A DNA stretch of 52,591 nt, from NCBI GenBank assembly GCA_029007295.1, contig JAQXHN010000031.1, forward strand, positions 1 to 52,591. Direction: 5' to 3'. This document shows positions 17,811 through 25,028 of this stretch, piece after piece. How positions within the stretch are numbered: the stretch's first letter is position 1; each line of letters opens with the position of its first letter. The translations under genes and the position numbers were made by a program. The notes beneath the pieces are model-generated. The model had not been told where the DNA came from and ran no database searches. It was given only the letters and a program-made list of their open reading frames with translations. Source of the DNA: Clostridia bacterium. GTDB lineage: Bacteria; Bacillota; Clostridia; Oscillospirales; CAG-272.

Positions 17811-18656
17811 CTACTTAACAATACTATACGCAAAATACGGTACCATAAACAGTACATTAAAAACGCATGAGACCGCAAGAACGCTGTCAAAACGGTCCAT
17901 TATTCCACCGTGTCCCGGCAACAATTTACCGTAATCCTTTATTTTATAACGACGTTTTATAAGTGACGCCACAAGGTCGCCTATCATTGACACTACCGTA
18001 AGAATTACAGACGCTATGAGCATAAGAACAATATTCAGTCCCGCATCAAAAACCTTATTAACAATAAGAGTATAGATTGCAAAAACCAGCATACACGTAA
18101 ACACGCCACCGAATGCGCCTTCAACAGTCTTTTTAGGGCTTACATCCGGAATAAGCTTGTGCTTACCGAATTTCACACCGACAAAATAAGCGCCTGTATC
18201 CGGAATCCATGCGGCAATCAGGATAAGAAGATACAGATACTGTCCGTGTTCAAGATTTCTGGCGGAAACTATTCCGGAAAATCCGAAGGTAATATACATC
18301 GTCATAAAGAAAATCAGCGACGCCGCCTCAACAGGAAGCTTTCCCTTCGAAAAAACCGAAAATCCCATTATCCAAAGCGTTAACGATACAGAAACTATTA
18401 CATACAATTCAATTTGGGAAACACCGAGCTTAGATTCAGAGAGAATTCTCACACAAAACGGATAAAATCCGGAAAAAATCATGCAAGGAATTAGAATAAA
18501 TAGGTTTTTATGCTGTCCTATACATCTTATCACCTCATATACTCCCAAAATACTGATTAAAGATATAAAAATTTCAAGTATAACGGTATTTGAAAACCAT
18601 AAAACAGGAATTACTACCAGCAATCCCAAAAGCGCCGTTATTATTCTAATCTTCAT
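17811..18656 (-). CDS. cdsA: Phosphatidate cytidylyltransferase
   Basis: Membrane enzyme that makes CDP-diacylglycerol from phosphatidate and CTP, the entry to phospholipid synthesis. The 281-residue protein has about eight hydrophobic helices and the C-terminal CDS signature (KRRYKIKDYGKLLPGHGGIM followed by DRFDS, about residues 232-256). The ATG overlaps the uppS stop by one base (TAATG), so translation is coupled. The order uppS-cdsA-dxr is widely conserved. Confidence 0.95.
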   Translation of the reverse strand: MKIRIITALLGLLVVIPVLWFSNTVILEIFISLISILGVYEVIRCIGQHKNLFILIPCMIFSGFYPFCVRILSESKLGVSQIELYVIVSVSLTLWIMGFSVFSKGKLPVEAASLIFFMTMYITFGFSGIVSARNLEHGQYLYLLILIAAWIPDTGAYFVGVKFGKHKLIPDVSPKKTVEGAFGGVFTCMLVFAIYTLIVNKVFDAGLNIVLMLIASVILTVVSMIGDLVASLIKRRYKIKDYGKLLPGHGGIMDRFDSVLAVSCVFNVLFMVPYFAYSIVK

Positions 18657-19384
18657 TAAAGCCCTCCGTATCTGCGCTGTCTTGTATAAAATTCCCGAAC
18701 AAAATTGTCGATATCCGCTTCATTAAGCTCCGGCCAAAGCTTCGGCGTAAAAATAAACTCCGAATAAGCACTTTGCCATATTAAAAAATTTGAGATTCTG
18801 TAATCTCCTCCCGTTCTGACAATCAAATCGGGAGACGGAGAATGAGCGGTATACAGGTTATTATCAATATCTTTTTCGCTGATTGATGTTTTTCCGCCTT
18901 TGAGCGCATTGTTTACAGCGTGCACAATATCGTCTTTTCCGCCGTAATTTATTGCTATATTAAGGATTTTTTCATTACAAGCAGACTCTTTTTCAACTTT
19001 ATCCATAAGCGAAATCAGCTTTTCGGAAAGAATACTTCTGTCACCTATAAAATGAATTTGAACATTTTTTTCGGCTAAAGTGTCAAGCGCTTCAAACAGA
19101 TATTGTTCAAGAAGCTTCATTATAGCATTAACTTCTTTTTGAGGTCTTTTCCAATTTTCCGTAGAAAAAGCATAAACGGTGACATGTTTGATTCCGATAT
19201 CACCGCAGTATTCCGATACTCTTTTAAAAACCTTAGCGCCGACAGAATGACCGTATTCACGGGGCATACCTCTTCGTTTTGCCCATCTTCCGTTTCCATC
19301 CATAATAAATGCGATGTGAGATAAACGAGAATCGACGAACGTTCCTTCGTATTTGTTTTTTTCTTTTCTTTTGAATAAACTCAT
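18656..19384 (-). CDS. uppS: Undecaprenyl diphosphate synthase (UPP synthase)
   Basis: Cis-prenyltransferase that extends farnesyl diphosphate to the C55 carrier used in peptidoglycan and wall polymer synthesis. The 242-residue protein has the family start AFIMDGNGRWAKRRGMPREYGHSVG with the catalytic Asp, the STENWKRP motif, and the C-terminal DLIVRTGGDYRISNFLIWQSAYSEF block. It lies 45 bases after frr, and this gap is occupied by a GC-rich hairpin (19397-19418). Confidence 0.96.
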   Translation of the reverse strand: MSLFKRKEKNKYEGTFVDSRLSHIAFIMDGNGRWAKRRGMPREYGHSVGAKVFKRVSEYCGDIGIKHVTVYAFSTENWKRPQKEVNAIMKLLEQYLFEALDTLAEKNVQIHFIGDRSILSEKLISLMDKVEKESACNEKILNIAINYGGKDDIVHAVNNALKGGKTSISEKDIDNNLYTAHSPSPDLIVRTGGDYRISNFLIWQSAYSEFIFTPKLWPELNEADIDNFVREFYTRQRRYGGL

Positions 19385-19396
19385 AATTTACCGTAT

Positions 19397-19418
19397 GCGG
19401 ACTGCCGAAGCAGTCCGC
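19397..19418 (-). other. GC-rich hairpin with TTCG tetraloop between frr and uppS
   Basis: On the minus strand GCGGACTGC-TTCG-GCAGTCCGC forms a perfect 9-bp stem closed by a C(UUCG)G tetraloop, one of the most stable RNA loops. It is followed by ATACGG rather than a T-run, so it is unlikely to be a plain intrinsic terminator; an mRNA-stabilising or processing element is more likely. Confidence 0.6.
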
Positions 19419-19429
19419 TTATTTCAAAT

Positions 19430-19984
19430 TCAGATAGACATAACTTCCTTCTGTTTTTCAGCAGTAATTGCATCAATCTCCTTGATGTATTTATCTGTTA
19501 AATCCTGAACGGATTTTTCGCTCGTCTTTTGTTCGTCTTCGGTCATCTCGCCGTTTTTCTTCATTTCCTTGCACTTGTCGTTTGCGTCTCTTCTGATGTT
19601 ACGTATGCCTATTTTGGAATCCTCTCCCAATTTGGACACCTCTTTTGTAATTTCCTTACGGCGATCTTCGGTAAGCGCAGGGAAATTCAATCTGATGACC
19701 TTGCCGTCGTTTGCGGGCGGCAAACCGAGGTCAGACGCAAGAATCGCTTTCTCAATATTCTTTAAGCTTTGGGGATCCCACGGAGAAATTACAAGTGTGC
19801 GCGCGTCGGACATTGTGACTGCCGCAATTGTCTGAATCGGCGAGGGTGCACCGTAATAATCGACCGTAATCTTGTCAAGAACTGCGGGATTTGCTCTGCC
19901 TGCACGGATTGATTCAAGCTCGTGCTTATATGCGGCAATGTTTTTTTTCATTTTCTCTTCGTATAATTTCACATCAAGTTTCAT
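19430..19984 (-). CDS. frr: Ribosome recycling factor
   Basis: With EF-G it splits the post-termination ribosome. The 184-residue protein has the usual size and motifs: RAGRANPAVLDKITVDYYGA, NDGKVIRLNFPALTEDRRKE and VRNIRRDAN-like IGIRNIRRDAN. The start has TAGGAG upstream. It lies 13 bases after pyrH and belongs to the same operon. Confidence 0.97.
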   Translation of the reverse strand: MKLDVKLYEEKMKKNIAAYKHELESIRAGRANPAVLDKITVDYYGAPSPIQTIAAVTMSDARTLVISPWDPQSLKNIEKAILASDLGLPPANDGKVIRLNFPALTEDRRKEITKEVSKLGEDSKIGIRNIRRDANDKCKEMKKNGEMTEDEQKTSEKSVQDLTDKYIKEIDAITAEKQKEVMSI

Positions 19985-19997
19985 AGCTTTTCTCCTA

Positions 19998-20708
19998 TTA
20001 TTTTACTATAGTACCGATATTCTCACCGAATATCGCATTTTCAATATTTTTAGGATTATCCAGTCCGAATATAAGAAGCGGAATATTATTATCATTACAA
20101 AACGACGCCGCCGTTGAGTCAATAACGGAAAGGTGATTTGCAAGAATTTCATCGTATGATATTTCATCAAGTTTCTTTGCATCCGGATTGTTCTTAGGAT
20201 CCGCAGTATAGACACCGTCAATATTTTTTGCCATCATAATGACGTCCGCATTTATTTCTGCCGCACGAAGCGCAGCGGCGGTATCTGTTGAAAAGAAGGG
20301 ACTTCCTATGCCGCAGCCGAAAATAACAACCTTGCCCTCTTTTAAATGGCTTGTAGCCTTATTTCTTATATACGGCTCGGCGAACTGCTTCATCTCAACG
20401 GCTGTCAGCACCCTTGTAGGTACTCCAATCTGTTCTAATGCGTCCTGCAAGGCAAGCGCATTTATGCATGTAGCAAGCATACCCATGTGGTCTGCTCTTG
20501 TTCTGTCCATTTTTCCGCCCTGTCTGCCGCGCCAAATATTGCCGGCTCCTACAACAATGGCAATCTCTACTCCTTTATCAACTACATCCTTAATTACTTT
20601 ACAGATATCGGAAACAATATCATAGTTTAAGATTTGATCGGTATCTTTTGCAAGCGCTTCACCGGAAAGCTTCAGCAACACTCTTTTATATTTTGCATTC
20701 GATTCCAT
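19998..20708 (-). CDS. pyrH: Uridylate kinase
   Basis: Phosphorylates UMP to UDP in pyrimidine nucleotide synthesis; bacterial UMP kinases of this amino-acid-kinase fold are regulated by GTP and UTP. The 236-residue protein has [41 protein letters not shown] and the [17 protein letters not shown] block. First gene of its own transcription unit: a terminator (20889-20931) separates it from tsf and a consensus promoter lies at 20745-20773. Confidence 0.97.
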   Translation of the reverse strand: MESNAKYKRVLLKLSGEALAKDTDQILNYDIVSDICKVIKDVVDKGVEIAIVVGAGNIWRGRQGGKMDRTRADHMGMLATCINALALQDALEQIGVPTRVLTAVEMKQFAEPYIRNKATSHLKEGKVVIFGCGIGSPFFSTDTAAALRAAEINADVIMMAKNIDGVYTADPKNNPDAKKLDEISYDEILANHLSVIDSTAASFCNDNNIPLLIFGLDNPKNIENAIFGENIGTIVK

Positions 20709-20744
20709 ATCATTTTCCTTTCAATCCATAATTTCTTAGAATAC

Positions 20745-20773
20745 ATTGTACTATATTTTATTAAATTTGTAAA
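20745..20773 (-). promoter_or_regulatory. Sigma-A promoter of the pyrH-frr-uppS-...-polC operon
   Basis: TTTACA (20773-20768), 17-base spacer, TACAAT (20750-20745), about 37 bases before the pyrH start. It uncouples pyrH from rpsB-tsf transcription. Confidence 0.75.
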
Positions 20774-20829
20774 TAGTTTAACGTATATTTCCGATAAAAA
20801 GAGTATTTTTTGAAAATCTATAATAATAA

Positions 20830-20878
20830 TTTATGTTTATTTACATTCATAAACGAATGCTCTTTATTTAAACATAAA
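20830..20878. repeat. Nested inverted repeat in the tsf-pyrH gap
   Basis: TTTATGTTTA (20830-20839) pairs with TAAACATAAA (20869-20878), and inside it CATTC pairs with GAATG around a short loop. It lies between the tsf terminator and the pyrH promoter. Its role is unknown. The remaining bases of the 313-base gap hold only the terminator and promoter listed separately. Confidence 0.45.
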
Positions 20879-20888
20879 ATAAAAGAAA

Positions 20889-20931
20889 AAACACGGAAGA
20901 TAACGTATTAAATACGAAATCAACCGTGTTT
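20889..20931 (-). terminator. Intrinsic terminator of rpsB-tsf
   Basis: On the minus strand AAACACGG and CCGTGTTT enclose a second stem CGTATT/AATACG, and the structure is followed by TTTCTTTTATTTT. It lies about 90 bases after the tsf stop. Confidence 0.75.
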
Positions 20932-21021
20932 ATATTTACTTTTCTGTCAGCAGTGCCGTAATTCACGGAGCAATAGCCGAAAAAACGGCAAATAATTAAT
21001 ATTTTAAGTAAACGGAGCGAA

Positions 21022-21957
21022 TCAGCCCTTCTTCATCATACTTTCGATTTCGGCAACAAAATTATCGTCTCTCTTTTCAAGACCCTCGCCCTTTTCAAAA
21101 CGGTAGAAAGCTTTAATCTTTACACTGCCGCCGAGATTTTTGGATTCATTTTCGAGATATTTACCAACGGAAATAGAATCCTCCTTAACATAAGCCTGGT
21201 CTTCAAGACAGTTCGTTTCATAGAACTTGTTAATTCTACCGGTAATCATCTTCTCGATAACCTGTGCAGGCTTATTCGCACTCTTGGGATCGTTTGCTAT
21301 CTGAGCTTTTAAAATTTCCTTTTCTTCGTTGATAACGCTTTCGGGAACATCGGCGCGAACAGCATACTGACAGTTCATAGCCGCAACCTGAAGCGCAACG
21401 TTCTTAGTTACCTCTGCAAAGCCTTCATTAGCCGCTGCCGCAGGCTCGGCATCAAAGGTTACGATAACGCCGGCTGCTCCGCCGCCGTGAATATATGTGC
21501 TCATATCGCCTTCAACAATTACAAAACGGCGAATTGTAAGGTTCTCACCGATAGTGAAAATCTTATTCTTAAGCTCTGCTTCAACGGTTACATCGGTATC
21601 AAGATATTTACAGGTAAGAAGCTCTGCAACGTCTGCAGGCTTATTTTCGAGTATTGTCTTAAGAATATCGTTAACGAAATCACGGAACGACTGATTCTTT
21701 GCAACGAAGTCTGTTTCGGAGTTAACCTCGATCATTGCGGCAGTCTTTGTTTTTTCGTCAACAAGAATGCTTACAACGCCTTCGGCTGCAATTCTGTCAG
21801 CCTTCTTTGCTGCTGAAGCAAGTCCCTTTTCGCGAAGAAGCTTAATCGCCTCATCAAAATTGCCCTCTGCCTCAACGAGAGCTTTCTTGCAGTCCATCAT
21901 ACCGCAACCTGTCTTGGCGCGGAGATCTGCAACGGCCTTAGCTGTAATAGTAGCCAT
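21022..21957 (-). CDS. tsf: Translation elongation factor Ts
   Basis: Guanine nucleotide exchange factor for EF-Tu. The 311-residue protein has the N-terminal UBA-like domain (VADLRAKTGCGMMDCKKALVEAEG, GDFDEAI-like GNFDEAIKLLREKG) and the core motif EVNSETDFVAKN that inserts into EF-Tu, followed by the coiled-coil dimerisation region. It lies 23 bases after rpsB and ends the rpsB-tsf unit. Confidence 0.97.
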   Translation of the reverse strand: MATITAKAVADLRAKTGCGMMDCKKALVEAEGNFDEAIKLLREKGLASAAKKADRIAAEGVVSILVDEKTKTAAMIEVNSETDFVAKNQSFRDFVNDILKTILENKPADVAELLTCKYLDTDVTVEAELKNKIFTIGENLTIRRFVIVEGDMSTYIHGGGAAGVIVTFDAEPAAAANEGFAEVTKNVALQVAAMNCQYAVRADVPESVINEEKEILKAQIANDPKSANKPAQVIEKMITGRINKFYETNCLEDQAYVKEDSISVGKYLENESKNLGGSVKIKAFYRFEKGEGLEKRDDNFVAEIESMMKKG

Positions 21958-21980
21958 TTTTGTTAATCCCTTTCTTTTTA

Positions 21981-22724
21981 TTATTCTGCGTCGGTAGCTT
22001 CTTCAGCTTCTTCGGCTTCTGTCTCTTCCTCGGTAAGCTGTTCGCCCTGCTTGCCTTCAATAACGGCATTTGCGAGTGTAGCCGCATAAAGACGTACTGC
22101 ACGAATAGCGTCGTCGTTTCCGGGGATTACATAATCTGCGTCGTCGGGGTCGCAGTTGGTATCAATGATGGCAACAACCGGAATACCGAGCTTTCTTGCT
22201 TCGAGAACCGCATTTCTTTCCTTTCGTGTATCAACAACAAATATACAATCCGGCAAACCGGGCATATCCTTGATACCGCCGTAGTTTCTCTCAAGGTCGG
22301 AAATTTCCTTCATGAGAGCCGCAGCTTCCTTCTTTGTCAAAAGATCAAACGTACCGTCCTCGCTCATCTTTGTAAGGTCGTTCAGTCTTGCAATAGAGCG
22401 TCTTATGGTCTTGTAGTTTGTAAGCATACCGCCGGGCCAACGCTCGTTAACATAGTACATTCCGCATCTCTGAGCCTCTTCCTTGATGGCGTCGGCAGCC
22501 TGCTTCTTTGTTCCTACGAAAAGAATATTGCCTTTTGCCGCGGCAACATCTCTTACGAAGCCGTATGCTTCGTCAAACTTTTTAACGGTCTTCTGAAGAT
22601 CAATGATATAAAGGCCGTTTCTTTTTGTGAAGATGTAAGGAGCCATCTTAGGGTTCCATCTTCTTGTGTGGTGTCCGAAATGTACACCTGCTTCGAGTAA
22701 TTGCTTAATTGAGATTACTGACAT
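21981..22724 (-). CDS. rpsB: 30S ribosomal protein S2
   Basis: Small-subunit ribosomal protein. The 247-residue protein starts [27 protein letters not shown] and contains [17 protein letters not shown] and the Glu-rich acidic C-terminal tail. Its leader holds a strong promoter and a GC-rich hairpin (22753-22795), and AAGGAGG precedes the ATG. First gene of rpsB-tsf. Confidence 0.98.
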   Translation of the reverse strand: MSVISIKQLLEAGVHFGHHTRRWNPKMAPYIFTKRNGLYIIDLQKTVKKFDEAYGFVRDVAAAKGNILFVGTKKQAADAIKEEAQRCGMYYVNERWPGGMLTNYKTIRRSIARLNDLTKMSEDGTFDLLTKKEAAALMKEISDLERNYGGIKDMPGLPDCIFVVDTRKERNAVLEARKLGIPVVAIIDTNCDPDDADYVIPGNDDAIRAVRLYAATLANAVIEGKQGEQLTEEETEAEEAEEATDAE

Positions 22725-22752
22725 TTTAATGTCCTCCTTCGGTTATTTCCAC

Positions 22753-22795
22753 CACGGCGCTCCCGTCACTGTGTGACACCGAAGATGTCGCCGTG
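22753..22795 (-). promoter_or_regulatory. Leader hairpin of rpsB
   Basis: In the 5' untranslated region CACGGCG and CGCCGTG form a 7-bp basal stem enclosing an inner hairpin (GACAT/GTGTC) and an asymmetric single-stranded part on the 3' side. Ribosomal protein leaders often act as autoregulatory sites; whether this one binds S2 is inference. Confidence 0.5.
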
Positions 22796-22815
22796 TGTGA
22801 ATTTTAAGCCCTAAT

Positions 22816-22844
22816 ATAATACCATATTGTTAGGTCCGATTCAA
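22816..22844 (-). promoter_or_regulatory. Sigma-A promoter of rpsB-tsf
   Basis: TTGAAT (22844-22839), 17-base spacer, TATTAT (22821-22816), giving a leader of about 85 bases. Confidence 0.75.
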
Positions 22845-22881
22845 GTAAATAAAGCTATATTTACATTTTTTTTACATTTGT

Positions 22882-23157
22882 TTATTTATTTTTGCAGCAC
22901 CTTTCTTTTTCACACCTGGTCGACAGATGAACAGACACCAATATAGTATCATCTCCGATTTTTTCTATTTTTTCCCAAGGAATTGTAATTTCATTTGCTC
23001 TTGACAGTGAAAAAAATTTATTATTTCCCGGAACAATAATTGACACAAGTCTTCCCGTACAAATATCAATTTCAACATCGCATACATACCCTAAGCATTT
23101 TCCGTCGCAAATATTTATTACATCCTTATCTCTCAAATCACCGATACAGCATGACAT
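22882..23157 (-). CDS. YlmC/YmxH-family PRC-barrel sporulation protein
   Basis: A 91-residue protein made of one PRC-barrel-like domain: MSCCIGDLRDKDVINICDGKCLGYVCDVEIDICTG is typical of the YlmC/YmxH family of spore-forming Firmicutes, followed by LVSIIVPG and IPWEKIEKIGDDTILV. The tail is Cys-rich (CEKERCCKNK). Relatives are expressed during sporulation in Bacillus, but their biochemical role is not established. It lies alone between the glycogen operon and rpsB, with AGAATTATT before the ATG rather than a strong ribosome site. Confidence 0.85.
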   Translation of the reverse strand: MSCCIGDLRDKDVINICDGKCLGYVCDVEIDICTGRLVSIIVPGNNKFFSLSRANEITIPWEKIEKIGDDTILVSVHLSTRCEKERCCKNK

Positions 23158-23192
23158 AATAATTCTCCGATACTATTTTTTAAAATAATATG

Positions 23193-25028
23193 TCAAATAT
23201 TGTAAAAATATGCTTTTCCGGATAAAATATCGCAGGAAATAGGCGACACAGCAGAGACTTTTTTGTTTTGAATTAAACTAAAGTACGGCTTATTAAGGAT
23301 TAACATATCGTTACCCATATTAACAACAACGGATACCGAGTCTTTTTCTCCCTGTCTGCAGAAAGAATAAACATTACCGTTACAAAGCAACGTATTGTAT
23401 TCACCGTCATAAAAAGCGTCGCTTTCTTTTCTAATTTTACCGAGAATTCTGATATATTCGGTCATTTTGCTGTTTTCTCTTCCCCAAGGAAAGGGCTTTC
23501 TGTTAAAAGGATCGTCCCACCCCTCCATTGGTATTTCATCTCCGTAAAAAATACAAGGTATACCGGGCAAGGTAAATAAAAGTGTAAATCCGATTTTCAT
23601 CAGTACTTCGGATTTTTCTTTTTCGGTATCGGACAGATAAGCCGATTCAAGCTCATTGTTCGTCATAAAATTCGGATATTCCGGAGTAAGCACATTCAAT
23701 ATTCTCGCCGTGTCGTGGGTGCCCAAAAAATTTAAAAGCACATCTCTTACGCACCTGGGATAAGTTTCACATATATTTTCAACGGTTTTGCATAGATTTT
23801 TCGGACTTCTATTTTTCAGACAGTCAATTATTCCGGCGCGAAACGGATAATTCATAACGCTGTCAAGCTCTTTTCCGAGCAAGTACTTTTTTAACTGTCC
23901 GTATGAAATTTTATTTGAAGCGTCCTCCCAAACTTCACCTATTATTATGCAATCCGGAGCTTCCTTTTTGGCGCTGTCTCGCAATTTTTCAATAAAACCG
24001 TCGCTAAGCTCATCCGCAACATCCAAACGCCAGCCCGTACCGCCTTTTCTAAGCCAATACGGAACAACTCCGTTTTCTCCCAAAACAAAATCTCTGTAGC
24101 TTTTAACATCGGAATTAACTCTCGGCAAAATGGGAATATTCCACCAGCATTCATAGCCGTATTCGCCATAGTTAAAGTTGTACCAGCTTCTGTAGGGAGA
24201 ATTTTCATTATTAAACGCACCGTTTTGATATTTATTTCTTCTGTCAAAATAAATACTGTCGTCTCCCGTATGATTGAAAACTCCGTCAAGTATTATTCTT
24301 ATGCCCTTTGAATTTGCGATTTTGCAAAGCTGGACAAAATCGTCGTTTGTACCGAGCAGAGCGTCGATTTTCAGATAATTCGAAGTATCGTATCTGTGAT
24401 TTGAATTCGACTCAAATACGGGACATAAGTAAATTGCATTTACACCGAGGGAAGCAATATAATCAAGCTTGGCTTCGATTCCCTTTAAATTTCCGCAGAA
24501 AAACTCATTATTTAATACAAATCCCCCCTTTTCAGCAGAATGCTGTATATGAGGGTTGTTCCAATCTTTTCGGATTACGCTTCCCTCTCTTACGGGAAAT
24601 TCTCCGAAATGATAAAATCTGTCGGGAAAGATTTGATATACTACGCCTCCTTTTATCCAATTCGGAGTTTTAAAGCCCTTTTCATAAATTATCAGCTGAA
24701 AGGCTTCCTTTATTTCTTTATCTTTTAAAAAGTAGATAAGCTTACAAAAAAACAAACCGTTTTCCGAGCATAGCTCCTTTGTGTTTAATACTCCTTTAAA
24801 ATATTCTTCGCTTTTGCTAAGATTTGAAAAATTAAGCATTAACTCGAATTTATTTTCGGTATGGGCATTTGTAAATAAGATTTTGGGATTGCAAATCGCA
24901 TAAGATCTGTCGCATTTTAAAGTATATTCCACAATATCTCCGTACTCAAAAGCACCGAAAGTCTCTTTTGAAGACTTTCGGTTTTCCGCAAATAATATTG
25001 CATTCTCAAATTTTTTCTTATAATTCAT
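23193..25028 (-). CDS. GH13 alpha-amylase/neopullulanase-type glucanase
   Basis: Glycoside hydrolase of family 13, probably cutting alpha-1,4 links of maltodextrins released from glycogen. The 611-residue protein has an N-terminal domain of about 125 residues, then VYQIFPDRF, the conserved regions DGVFNHT, GWRLDVADE (nucleophile Asp about 336), IIGEVWED (acid/base Glu about 365) and FLGTHDTARI (about 438). No signal peptide, so it acts in the cytosol. Its ATG overlaps the glgP stop (ATGA), which marks it as the last gene of the glycogen operon. VYQIFPDRF and domain order point to neopullulanase/cyclomaltodextrinase; exact specificity is open. A TTG start six codons upstream is possible. Confidence 0.88.
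   Translation of the reverse strand: MNYKKKFENAILFAENRKSSKETFGAFEYGDIVEYTLKCDRSYAICNPKILFTNAHTENKFELMLNFSNLSKSEEYFKGVLNTKELCSENGLFFCKLIYFLKDKEIKEAFQLIIYEKGFKTPNWIKGGVVYQIFPDRFYHFGEFPVREGSVIRKDWNNPHIQHSAEKGGFVLNNEFFCGNLKGIEAKLDYIASLGVNAIYLCPVFESNSNHRYDTSNYLKIDALLGTNDDFVQLCKIANSKGIRIILDGVFNHTGDDSIYFDRRNKYQNGAFNNENSPYRSWYNFNYGEYGYECWWNIPILPRVNSDVKSYRDFVLGENGVVPYWLRKGGTGWRLDVADELSDGFIEKLRDSAKKEAPDCIIIGEVWEDASNKISYGQLKKYLLGKELDSVMNYPFRAGIIDCLKNRSPKNLCKTVENICETYPRCVRDVLLNFLGTHDTARILNVLTPEYPNFMTNNELESAYLSDTEKEKSEVLMKIGFTLLFTLPGIPCIFYGDEIPMEGWDDPFNRKPFPWGRENSKMTEYIRILGKIRKESDAFYDGEYNTLLCNGNVYSFCRQGEKDSVSVVVNMGNDMLILNKPYFSLIQNKKVSAVSPISCDILSGKAYFYNI

Noticed and set aside
21960..22700. 246-codon plus-strand frame opposite rpsB
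   Set aside because: It mirrors a highly conserved ribosomal gene, has no ribosome site and no recognisable domain.
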